Assembly: GCA_964568345.1 (NCBI GenBank)
Contig: CAZMPG010000028.1
Location: forward strand, 1 to 15,886
Origin: UBA12088 sp964568345
GTDB lineage: Bacteria; Patescibacteriota; Minisyncoccia; Phycocordibacterales; UBA12088
Reading direction: 5' to 3'
Length of the DNA: 15,886 nucleotides
Shown: in pieces, positions 6,450-12,428 of the stretch
Layout: each line of letters begins with the position of its first letter
How positions within the stretch are numbered: the stretch's first letter is position 1
Notes under the pieces: generated by a model
Database searches by the model: none
The model's input: the letters and a program-made list of their open reading frames with translations, nothing else
What the model was told of the DNA's origin: nothing
Translations under genes and position numbers: made by a program

Positions 6450-7952
6450 CTACCGCAGTTTCAACAGGTCTAATTTTTCCAAGATACCGAGAATCGCGTC
6501 CTGCAGCGCAGCGTATGAGCTGGAATGTACATAGTACTCTGGATTTGACGCAAGACGATCGCGCATCCATGATTCGTTCTGCAGCGTACCGACCGAAATC
6601 ACCGCGATGGTAATGCCTTCTGCCTTAATAGCATCAACGGTCATCTGCGCATTGCAGATAGCCTGGTAGGGGGATTGACCGCCCGTGAGGTACGGGTACA
6701 GGTTTTGTGCCAAGGGGCCACTATCGTAGCAACGATCATAGACGCCATACTCCGTGAGGCATCCTGTATCGCCCAATGGTGCCGCTATGGTCTGAAAAAA
6801 CAGCGTACCGCCAGCTTGATTATCCGCCTGCTGAACTGCCCCGGAAACACCATCGTCATACTTTGTGCAAGTTACCGTTGGTGTTCCTAGGTGTCGTACG
6901 AACGCATTTGGCTCACCATCGGTAATAATGATGATGAAGTCCGGCTCTGTTAGATCTGGCCTATCACGAACCGTGGGTTGGCTCGGCAAACCTCCTGAGA
7001 GATCCGGCCCATTTACTACGCGCGCCTCGAATGTTCCTGGACCATATGAACCGTACTGCTGTGCAGGGTAATATTTCCCCATGAGTTCTGCGCTGGCAAC
7101 AGCAAGACCCAGCGAGAGGTTGGTGTGCGCTTTACCGGAAACGAGACCGTTCACCATATCTGTAGGTACACCAATTGCACCGAGACGGGTTTCTGGTATA
7201 CGGATACACCCAGGAAGACTGCTCGGGCAATACTCGGGAGAGGTGTCGGAGTCAGGTAATCCAACAGTGCTTGTGCCACTGCCAAATGTCACGATACCGA
7301 CATGTGGCGACGGTGTGTTGTCTTTAAAGACTGTCAGACTGTTGATGAGGGCGTCGCGGAGATTGAGCCAATCACCATCGTAGGGTGCTGAACGGCTGCC
7401 TTCAATACTTCCCGAACGGTCTACCACAAACATCACATCAGCGGCACCGGCAGTCTGGTAGCTGTACTCCTGGTATCGCTCCGAGGTTCTCGAAGAAGCA
7501 TCTTTATTGTCGCTAAACCCGGAAACCAATATCCTGCCGATGAAGCAGCTGGTGCATCCAGCGACATCGCGTACCACCGACACGTCAACTCCCCCAAGCC
7601 CATGGTTTGTGCTGTCTGCCCAGATAGTGAACGAGGAGGTGGCGTAACCGCCAGATTCTGGTGTAACAACAATGTCTGTATTCGGGATAGTAGCATTGTT
7701 ACAGCTTATCGAAGGCAAAGTCCCGGGAGAAAATAGGTACTTCGCATCCTTCCGCAGCCAGTACTTCACGCAGCCGACCGCATCCTCGGCGGTGTAGAGC
7801 GCCCGCACCGCATCGGAACGCTGGCCGGCCGAGCGCACCGCGCGGAGCGCAAACGCGCCGACCGCAAGCGAGGTGAGGAGCACGATGGACGTAATGAGCA
7901 TCACGAGGAGCATCGAAACGCCGCGGGTATGCGTGTGCGGAGTGTGTGACAT
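6450..7952 (-). CDS. PilX-like minor pilin fused to a von Willebrand factor A domain
   Basis: With the ATG at 7952 the protein has 500 residues. The N-terminus (THTRGVSMLLVMLITSIV) is a prepilin leader with Gly11 at the cleavage site and a hydrophobic helix at about 12-36. There is no Glu at +5, as is usual for PilX_N proteins. A pilin-like region follows to about 165. A vWA domain spans about 172-490 with a complete metal-binding MIDAS: Asp178-x-Ser180-x-Ser182, Thr277 and Asp345 (in ITDGEPN). Cysteines are numerous in the vWA part. In Proteobacteria the vWA domain sits on PilY1, encoded next to pilX; here both parts are one polypeptide. An adhesive pilus tip is inferred. An upstream in-frame start at 8018 adds 22 residues before the leader and is less likely, because TATACT lies 13 nt before 7952. 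Confidence 0.88.
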   Translation of the reverse strand: MSHTPHTHTRGVSMLLVMLITSIVLLTSLAVGAFALRAVRSAGQRSDAVRALYTAEDAVGCVKYWLRKDAKYLFSPGTLPSISCNNATIPNTDIVVTPESGGYATSSFTIWADSTNHGLGGVDVSVVRDVAGCTSCFIGRILVSGFSDNKDASSRTSERYQEYSYQTAGAADVMFVVDRSGSIEGSRSAPYDGDWLNLRDALINSLTVFKDNTPSPHVGIVTFGSGTSTVGLPDSDTSPEYCPSSLPGCIRIPETRLGAIGVPTDMVNGLVSGKAHTNLSLGLAVASAELMGKYYPAQQYGSYGPGTFEARVVNGPDLSGGLPSQPTVRDRPDLTEPDFIIIITDGEPNAFVRHLGTPTVTCTKYDDGVSGAVQQADNQAGGTLFFQTIAAPLGDTGCLTEYGVYDRCYDSGPLAQNLYPYLTGGQSPYQAICNAQMTVDAIKAEGITIAVISVGTLQNESWMRDRLASNPEYYVHSSSYAALQDAILGILEKLDLLKLR

Positions 7953-7965
7953 GGGACGTGTCTCT

Positions 7966-7971
7966 AGTATA
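7966..7971 (-). promoter_or_regulatory. -10 box of the PilX-vWA gene
   Basis: Minus-strand TATACT (5 of 6) lies 13 nt before the chosen ATG, giving a predicted leader of only about 6-7 nt. It supports 7952 over the longer start at 8018, which would lie upstream of the promoter. Confidence 0.45.
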
Positions 7972-8058
7972 TCGTACGGTGGGTATCTCCTCCTATCGGT
8001 CGGAAGGTAACAACTCAACTATTCCCAGCATACCATCTTCGAATAACCGTTTCGCGTC

Positions 8059-8217
8059 GTCATTGCGAGGAGCTTGCGACGAAGCAATCCACGGGTATAC
8101 CCCATGCGGTACGCATTATGGATTGCTTCCCGCCACACTCCGCTCGCGGCTAAAGGCCTGCGGTCATCCCGTCTGTGGCGGGGGCCTGCCCCGCCACAGG
8201 CGTTGGCTCGCAAAGAC
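8059..8217. repeat. Palindromic interspersed repeat, copy 1 (GTCATTGCGAGGAGC type)
   Basis: The left end GTCATTGCGAGGAGC...GACGAAGCAATCC is mirrored by GGATTGCTTC (from 8120) and GGCTCGCAAAGAC at the right end. An inner perfect 11-bp stem, CTGTGGCGGGG over a 5-nt loop, lies at 8173-8199. This end sequence is a repeat type I recall from many bacterial genomes and metagenome bins. No coding capacity. It probably spreads as a MITE-like element, but the mobilising enzyme is not visible. Confidence 0.75.
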
Positions 8218-8340
8218 AAGAAAATCCGCCGGTGTGCTCACACCCACCAGGAACAGCTGAATGATTGCGTCGGATGCACACCACTCCCAAGATCCGCCCC
8301 CTCATCCTGGAGATTGAACCTACCAAATGAGAGGGTGATG

Positions 8341-9030
8341 CTAATTCGCGTAGAGGTTGAAGGTGAGCGGCACCGCGTACGAGCGCGAGCCTTCGGTCCA
8401 CGATACGGTCACCGTGACTTTCGCCTCCTCGTAGGTTGCGTCGTCAGTATCAAGATTGATGGGTAGCACGGTGATGGATCGGGAAAACTTAGTGGGGGTA
8501 GTATTACTGCCCACTGTATGAGTGTAATACCCGCCAGTCGTAAGGTGCAGTGCGCATGTACCACCGCACGATGACAGGTTCTCATACCCAATCCTTCCTG
8601 TCTCTACCATGCACGGCGTCGTGGAGTTGGGGCATCCCGACGTACCGGATACTCCGTCGAGCCACCCTGCTCCGCTTCGCTTGTTGTACACGATCTTTGC
8701 GACGATGTACTCCATAGCATCCTGCGCGAGGTAGGTCGCCGTCACCTGATCGGTAGAAGCGCGGATGCCTCCCATCGAGCGCGAGAGGAGCCCGAGCACC
8801 GCGGTGAAGATGGCGGCCGCAACGCCAACCGCAATGATGGCTTCGGTGAGAACGATACCGCGAGCTTGAGAGCGATGAGTGATGAGTGATGAGTGATGAG
8901 GAACGCGCGTGCTGAAAACCGTGTTACTTGCTTCTTTTCTCTTTTCTCTTTTCTCTCGCTTCCAACACACGCCTCGCCAGTGAGCTCGCCGGGATGCCAG
9001 ACGGTAGGTAGAAAGTTTATGCATACGCAT
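8341..9030 (-). CDS. PilV-like minor prepilin with repeat-expanded leader
   Basis: The mature part begins at RG-IVLTEAIIAVGVAAAIF: a type IV prepilin site with Glu at +5, followed by a PilV-like helix and a small C-terminal domain with one Cys pair (CGGTCALH). The gene sits between the PilW-like and PilX-like genes, as pilV-type genes do. The only starts in frame are ATG 9030 (directly after the previous gene's TAA), ATG 9024 and a GTG soon after. All of these give a leader of about 35-58 residues. Normal prepilin leaders are usually short. The extra residues come from a (TTTTCTC)3 array, read as KREKREKRKE, and from 7-nt repeats read as SSLITHRS. There is no start codon next to the cleavage site. 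Either the leader is truly long or the gene is currently switched off or damaged. Confidence 0.75.
   Translation of the reverse strand: MRMHKLSTYRLASRRAHWRGVCWKREKREKRKEASNTVFSTRVPHHSSLITHRSQARGIVLTEAIIAVGVAAAIFTAVLGLLSRSMGGIRASTDQVTATYLAQDAMEYIVAKIVYNKRSGAGWLDGVSGTSGCPNSTTPCMVETGRIGYENLSSCGGTCALHLTTGGYYTHTVGSNTTPTKFSRSITVLPINLDTDDATYEEAKVTVTVSWTEGSRSYAVPLTFNLYAN
8874..8900. repeat. (GATGAGT) heptanucleotide array in the PilV-like leader
   Basis: Three perfect copies of GATGAGT plus a partial fourth (8895-8900). It lies between the only available start codons and the prepilin cleavage site of the PilV-like gene, so unit changes would shift the frame. It occupies the place of the pyrimidine arm (minus strand CTCATCA) of a heptad hairpin whose core is at about 8902-8925. 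Confidence 0.85.
8935..8955. repeat. (TTTTCTC)3 array in the PilV-like leader
   Basis: Three perfect tandem heptamers, the complement of GAGAAAA. On the coding strand they form the purine arm of the heptad hairpin and are read as Arg/Glu/Lys residues. Three units make 21 bp; a one-unit change would shift frame. Confidence 0.85.
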
Positions 9031-9750
9031 TTAGTCGAACCTACTCGTGAGCGTGGTCTGCACCGTCGTGTCGCCAGCGCCGAGCACGGGTGTTGCTGGC
9101 CGTGCAGTGAGCGAGAGGAAGATGCGGGATGGTTCACTGTCGGTGTCACCACCGTACTCCGCGGCAAATATCCTGCTCACGGTGATGTTAGGAGAGGTTA
9201 TGGATGTCGGCGTACTCCCCTCCACCTGCTTTATGACTCCGCCGCTACTAAAGCTGTAGGTGACCTTCGCCGCACCCTGACTGTTGATGTCAGCGACGCG
9301 ATTCAGTTCTACCGTGCAGGGGCCATTTGCTCCCGTCGTGCACACGCCAGATACCCCATACCCCCCGCTCACCCGCGCCTCGCGCGATATATCCTCGAGG
9401 AGGAAGGCGAGCTCGGCGGCAACGTCGGCCGAGGTGTTGTTCGCGCGGTACGACTTCTGCGCACTCAAGAAGGTGCCGACAAGGAGCACCATCGTGGTCG
9501 AGATGACGAAGAGCGCCACCATGAGCTCTACGATCATCGTCCCCCGCTGGCGGATACGGGCGCATTTCTTTTCGCAGTCCTGTTCCCCTGCTCTGTTGCA
9601 GCGGCAACGCTGTCTTTGCGAGGAGCATCCCCGCAGGGTGCGACGAAGCAGTCCAGGAACCGTCACGAACGTGGTGCGTTCGCTGGTTTGCTTCGTCGTG
9701 CCTCCTCGCAAAGACAGCGACGCGACTTGATGGTCAGGTTTAGTTGACAT
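9031..9750 (-). CDS. PilW-like minor prepilin, 5' end disrupted by a palindromic repeat
   Basis: The mature part begins RQRG-TMIVELMVALFVISTT, a prepilin site with Glu at +5, followed by a PilW-like helix with FLSAQKSYR and a C-terminal domain containing VCTTGANGPCTVELNRV. Taking the ATG at 9750, which overlaps the FimT-like stop by 11 nt, gives 239 residues and an improbable leader of 70, because a palindromic repeat (9608-9719) lies within it. A different ATG at 9565 reads MRPYPPAG in the wrong frame. Removing one base from the CCC at 9558-9560 would turn it into MRRIRQRG-TMIVELM, a textbook prepilin start. So the original start was probably 9565 and a 1-bp shift has arisen. The gene abuts the PilV-like ATG as TAAATG. 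Confidence 0.68.
   Translation of the reverse strand: MSTKPDHQVASLSLRGGTTKQTSERTTFVTVPGLLRRTLRGCSSQRQRCRCNRAGEQDCEKKCARIRQRGTMIVELMVALFVISTTMVLLVGTFLSAQKSYRANNTSADVAAELAFLLEDISREARVSGGYGVSGVCTTGANGPCTVELNRVADINSQGAAKVTYSFSSGGVIKQVEGSTPTSITSPNITVSRIFAAEYGGDTDSEPSRIFLSLTARPATPVLGAGDTTVQTTLTSRFD
9608..9719. repeat. Palindromic interspersed repeat, copy 2
   Basis: A perfect 18-bp terminal inverted repeat, CGCTGTCTTTGCGAGGAG at 9608-9625 and its complement at 9702-9719, encloses an inner inverted pair GCGACGAAGCAGTCC / GGTTTGCTTCGTCGT. Its ends match those of the 8059-8217 element (TTTGCGAGGAGC, CTCGCAAAGAC). It lies between the FimT-like stop and the mature part of the PilW-like gene. Confidence 0.85.
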
Positions 9751-10300
9751 AGATGAGGCCGTTTTCCTGCACGGTGACTGTCTTTGATTGCAACTGCGAA
9801 CCGGAACCGATGGAAAGTGTGATGTCGAGTCTCGCACCTGACGCACCCGCACTATCCCAAATGTATACCTTGTTCACCCCGCGACGAAAGTGGATGCTAG
9901 CAGACAGCCCATTGGATAGTCCGGTCACCGTGACGCCGGAAGGGAGTGTGCTCGTCTCCACCACATTTGGAGTTGCGGCGCTGTATGCATCGGTACTCGC
10001 CGCCGGAGTCGTCCCCCGCCCCCCATACACAATCACCTGGTTCGAGCCTTGCGCCAGATACACGCCGTATCCCTTGTCGAACCGCGCAGATGTCGTGTCG
10101 GTAGTGCCATTCGGCACGTACTCCATGCCACTGCTCCCCTTCGCTTGTGTCTCCGAGAGTATCGAGCGCACCTGCCGCGCCGCCGTCTCGAGCTTGATGA
10201 GGTCGCGCGAGGAAGCGTTCACCGCCACGAGCATCGAGGCAAGGCCCGCGAGAATAGCGACGGTGGTGACAAGCTCAATGATGGTGAAGCCACGGGGCAC
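9740..10300 (-). CDS. FimT/GspH-like minor prepilin
   Basis: The GTG at 10300 gives 186 residues beginning MPRG-FTIIELVTTVAILAG, a short leader with Gly at -1 and Glu at +5. The helix continues into NASSRDLIKLETAARQVRSILSETQAKG, as in FimT/GspH pseudopilins, followed by a beta-rich domain. A longer frame starts at GTG 10366 and would add 22 residues encoded by the heptad array (FLFSLFSFL). I prefer 10300 because at pilC and at the pilin ending at 11077 the start codon likewise directly follows the pyrimidine arm of the element. It is the first gene of the minor-pilin set. Its 3' end overlaps the frame of the PilW-like gene. Confidence 0.82.
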   Translation of the reverse strand: MPRGFTIIELVTTVAILAGLASMLVAVNASSRDLIKLETAARQVRSILSETQAKGSSGMEYVPNGTTDTTSARFDKGYGVYLAQGSNQVIVYGGRGTTPAASTDAYSAATPNVVETSTLPSGVTVTGLSNGLSASIHFRRGVNKVYIWDSAGASGARLDITLSIGSGSQLQSKTVTVQENGLIYVN

Positions 10301-10301
10301 A

Positions 10302-10392
10302 GGAGAGAGAAAAGAGAAAAGAGAAAAGAGAAAAGAAATGGCGCGCCGTCGTCCCGTTCTTGTCACTTTTCTCTTTTCACTTTCCTCTCGTC
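10302..10392. repeat. Heptad-repeat hairpin element, copy 2 (FimT-like leader)
   Basis: The left arm holds (GAGAAAA)4 at 10307-10334. The core is 10337-10358, which reads AACGGGACGACGGCGCGCCA on the minus strand. The right arm reads in heptads CTTGTCA, CTTTTCT, CTTTTCA, CTTTCCT, CTCGTCA. In the transcript it lies between a TATGAT promoter and the GTG start, so it forms the 5' leader. Confidence 0.85.
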
Positions 10393-10398
10393 ATCATA
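10393..10398 (-). promoter_or_regulatory. -10 box of the minor-pilin operon
   Basis: Minus-strand TATGAT (5 of 6) lies immediately upstream of the purine arm of the heptad hairpin. The same arrangement with the same hexamer occurs at 11545-11550. Confidence 0.45.
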
Positions 10399-10487
10399 CG
10401 CCCTCCCGACACCCCAAGAAACCACGCTGGTGCGGGTGGTGTGGATAGTGCAGAGAAACCAGAAAAGGGACCGGGTACCTTTATTTC

Positions 10488-10973
10488 CTAGCTGCCCTTG
10501 CAGAAGTAGTAAGGTGCAGAGGTGTCAGTACACGACAACGTGACGCCCGTGGGAGCGGTATCGAGATCATCACGGAGAGCGGGATTATCCATCTCTAACG
10601 TAGCCTGAATGGCATAGGCAGAGTACGATGGTGCATTCGTAGCATACGTGTAATTTTTAGCTGGAGATTGTGGATCGGTTGGCAACTGGCCGCCGTTCAG
10701 AAAGCTCGCTAACGTGACACCGCTCGGACAACTGCCGTTGTTTGCTGTCGTCACCAGCGACGCGGGAAACTGTTTACATGCGTTGTAGTACAAGTCGAGC
10801 GCAATCGCAATTTGTGATATCTCTGCGATTCGCTCGGAATCGCGCGCTTTTGCCCGTGAACTACCAAGAGACACAACGGTGACCGAGGAGAGGATACCGA
10901 TGATCGCGATCACCGTTATGAGCTCGAGGAGGGTGAAGCCGCGAGCCGTGTTGCTACCCTGTGTGGTTTTCAT
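10488..10973 (-). CDS. Type IV major-type prepilin (GspG/PilA-like)
   Basis: The protein has 161 residues and a 12-residue leader ending in ARG, then FTLLELITVIAIIGILSS with Glu at +5. The helix continues as SSRAKARDSERIAEISQIAIALDLYYN, the region seen in GspG-like pilins (LxLYYxxxxxxP). Cysteines in CKQFP and NGSCPSG and the terminal CTDTSAPYYFCKG suggest disulfide-closed loops. The ATG at 10973 is chosen over the GTG at 10979, because TAGGAT lies 6 nt upstream and would make the transcript leaderless. An AGGAT Shine-Dalgarno-like reading is also possible. Confidence 0.9.
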   Translation of the reverse strand: MKTTQGSNTARGFTLLELITVIAIIGILSSVTVVSLGSSRAKARDSERIAEISQIAIALDLYYNACKQFPASLVTTANNGSCPSGVTLASFLNGGQLPTDPQSPAKNYTYATNAPSYSAYAIQATLEMDNPALRDDLDTAPTGVTLSCTDTSAPYYFCKGS

Positions 10974-10985
10974 ACCCACATCCTA
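10974..10985 (-). promoter_or_regulatory. Putative leaderless promoter, or RBS, of the pilin gene ending at 10488
   Basis: Minus-strand TAGGAT, six bases, then ATG. The hexamer matches at 4 of 6, and AGGA could instead act as a Shine-Dalgarno sequence. The two readings cannot be separated by sequence alone. Confidence 0.35.
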
Positions 10986-11035
10986 ACGGTTGGAAGCGCT
11001 GCCGACAAGCCCTCTGTGCACACCAAACCAAAGTC

Positions 11036-11048
11036 GGTGCCTGGCACC
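11036..11048. repeat. Short perfect palindrome GGTGCC-T-GGCACC
   Basis: A 6-bp perfect inverted repeat around one base in the spacer between two pilin genes. It resembles REP-type palindromes. There is no T-tract, so it is not an obvious terminator. Confidence 0.5.
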
Positions 11049-11076
11049 AATTACCTATAGTGGCAGTCGTACCGTG

Positions 11077-11478
11077 CTACGAGTTCCCTGCCACACACCC
11101 CGTGTTCGTACATGAAATATACCGTGTACCCGCTGTATTCTTCGCACAGAAACGAAAGCTGTGATCGCCCACATCCCCGTCGAATACACACTTGCCCGAG
11201 GTATCCCCATACTCCCACCCATCAGAAAGCGGGTATGGCCATACTTCCCGATTTGCACACATACGTGGCGATGGTGGTACGGCAGGGGGAGTATCCAAGT
11301 TCGCAACATCGTCAGCGCACACTACAGCAATAATCTGGGCGCTTCGTAATGCTGAAAGCGCACCCGCCTCCTTAGCTGGCGTGCGTGAACCAGAGAGGGA
11401 TACGACGACGACCGAGGCAAGGATGCCGATGATCGCAACCACAACAAGAAGCTCGATGAGGGTGAAGCCGCGAGACAT
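11077..11478 (-). CDS. Type IV prepilin with short leader
   Basis: The protein has 133 residues. The leader is only MSRG, then FTLIELLVVVAIIGILAS with Glu at +5. The C-terminal domain has WPYPLSDGWEYG and a terminal pair CTNTGC. It is a paralogue of the pilin at 11807-12199: both share a central Cys, a WP-x-x-L/P-x-x-W-x-Y segment and a terminal CT-x(2)-GC. It would be processed by PilD and assembled by PilC with PilB. The start directly follows the pyrimidine arm of a heptad hairpin, and a TATGAT box lies 67 nt upstream. No Shine-Dalgarno sequence is seen. Confidence 0.92.
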   Translation of the reverse strand: MSRGFTLIELLVVVAIIGILASVVVVSLSGSRTPAKEAGALSALRSAQIIAVVCADDVANLDTPPAVPPSPRMCANREVWPYPLSDGWEYGDTSGKCVFDGDVGDHSFRFCAKNTAGTRYISCTNTGCVAGNS

Positions 11479-11541
11479 GAGACGAGAGATAAGAGAAAAG
11501 AACGGAACAGTGCTACATCACCTCTTTTCTCTTATCTCTCC
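11479..11541. repeat. Heptad-repeat hairpin element, copy 3 (pilin leader)
   Basis: The left arm reads in heptads GAGACGA, GAGATAA, GAGAAAA. The core is 11501-11522 (AACGGAACAGTGCTAC...). The right arm reads TTTTCTC, TTATCTC. Eighteen bases (GAGATAAGAGAAAAGA and flanks) are perfectly inverted, which makes this the cleanest stem of the family. It forms the predicted 5' leader of the pilin mRNA. Confidence 0.85.
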
Positions 11542-11544
11542 GTA

Positions 11545-11550
11545 ATCATA
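11545..11550 (-). promoter_or_regulatory. -10 box upstream of the pilin gene ending at 11077
   Basis: Minus-strand TATGAT directly upstream of the purine arm. Predicted transcription start is at the edge of the hairpin, giving a leader of about 60 nt made almost entirely of the element. Confidence 0.45.
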
Positions 11551-11806
11551 CACGATCCATGTAGCTCAATAAACCACGCCAACGTATGTAGTGTGGACAG
11601 CATCAGTGACGAGATCATCGCGTCTCGTTTTATACAGGGTGCAAGAAAACAGACGGGTGAACCGTCCGTTTTCTGCCCTATCACACCTTCCTTTGGGTCG
11701 AGACTGTGGTCTTGGCTCATACACCACCCATTTTGGGAAATACATGTGCCTAACCGTGCCTAACCCCGATTCTAACTATGACATTGTTGGGCAATAAACC
11801 TGCGTA
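11551..11806. other. Spacer between two pilin genes
   Basis: Besides the terminator at 11644-11674 I see nothing supportable in this spacer. The open frames are short and without pilin or other recognisable features. Confidence 0.5.
11644..11674 (-). terminator. Bidirectional-type intrinsic terminator
   Basis: The hairpin is A-run, CAGACGG, loop GTGAA, CCGTCCG, T-run (plus strand view). On the minus strand the single imperfect position becomes a G-U wobble, so the RNA stem is fully paired there and is followed by UUUUCU. It would end transcripts of the pilin gene at 11807-12199. Confidence 0.7.
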
Positions 11807-12199
11807 CTAGCTTGTGGTGCAGCCAGAGATGGTGCATGTGACGGTGTTTCCAGACGTAGCACTTGCTGCCGAATACGTGAAGTCGGTTCCTGCTTGATTC
11901 GCGGCAACGGTGTATGTCCAGTCTCCGGGCAGGTCTGGCCATGCATCTCCAGATGCAGGATTACACATATCGCCACCGCCATCCGTATTACTTGTCGGCA
12001 CCTGAATCGTACCAGCCCCATCAACACAGGCCGTAGCGACTGGCACTGTGCTACGCATGCTTGACTGTGCTGCAGCTGTTCGCGCACGCTCGCGCTGGCT
12101 ACCCAACCCTGCCAATACCACGCTCGCGAGGATACCAATGATCGCGATCACGACGAGGAGCTCGATGAGGGTGAAACCTCGACTAACCTTAGTGTGCAT
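11807..12199 (-). CDS. Type IV prepilin (major-pilin candidate)
   Basis: The protein has 130 residues: leader MHTKVSRG, then FTLIELLVVIAIIGILAS with Glu at +5. The globular domain contains MCNPASGDAWPDLPGDWTY and ends in a cysteine pair CTISGC. It is a paralogue of the 11077-11478 pilin. It has its own spacer on both sides and a terminator downstream, which suggests a separate, possibly abundant transcript, as expected for a major pilin. That role is inferred, not shown. AT-rich sequence upstream (12205-12245) may hold its promoter, but no hexamer stands out. Confidence 0.92.
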   Translation of the reverse strand: MHTKVSRGFTLIELLVVIAIIGILASVVLAGLGSQRERARTAAAQSSMRSTVPVATACVDGAGTIQVPTSNTDGGGDMCNPASGDAWPDLPGDWTYTVAANQAGTDFTYSAASATSGNTVTCTISGCTTS

Positions 12200-12338
12200 A
12201 TCGTTCTGTTATGTTAAATGCGGGGCGCTACTAATAAATAAAAGGTTGTGCGAGGCCCCTACTACTCACCCGTAATAGTAGCGGAGTGCGCGGGCGGGGG
12301 GAAGCGAGAGAAGCGACAGGGTGTGGATAACGAGATGC

Positions 12339-12424
12339 GGGAGAGAAAAGAGGAAAGTAAAAAGAAAAAAGGAACAACGTGCCACCGCTCCGTTCTTTGC
12401 TCTTTTCTCTTATCACTTTTCGCT
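12339..12424. repeat. Heptad-repeat hairpin element, copy 4 (downstream of pilC)
   Basis: The left arm reads in heptads GAGAAAA, GAGGAAA, GTAAAAA, GAAAAAA. The core is 12373-12394, which on the minus strand begins AACGGAGCGGTGGCACG. The right arm runs CTTTGCTCTTTTCTC onward. It begins 5 nt after the pilC stop. The remaining spacer down to the pilin start (12200-12338) shows only a weak CTACTA/TAGTAG inverted repeat. Confidence 0.8.
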
Positions 12425-12428
12425 CATT

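Larger units (their letters stand above)
7953..8340. other. Non-coding spacer between the PilV-like and PilX-vWA genes
   Basis: This 388-nt gap holds the -10 box at 7966-7971 and a palindromic repeat at 8059-8217. The remainder (8218-8340) shows no convincing gene, terminator or motif. Confidence 0.6.

Noticed and set aside
8019..8219. Small minus-strand frame upstream of the PilX-vWA gene
   Set aside because: It lies within the palindromic repeat and has no start signal or family resemblance.
10455..10490. Possible terminator around the AAAGGGACC / GGTACCTTT palindrome
   Set aside because: The inverted halves are adjacent with almost no loop and a mismatch, so a stable RNA hairpin is unlikely.
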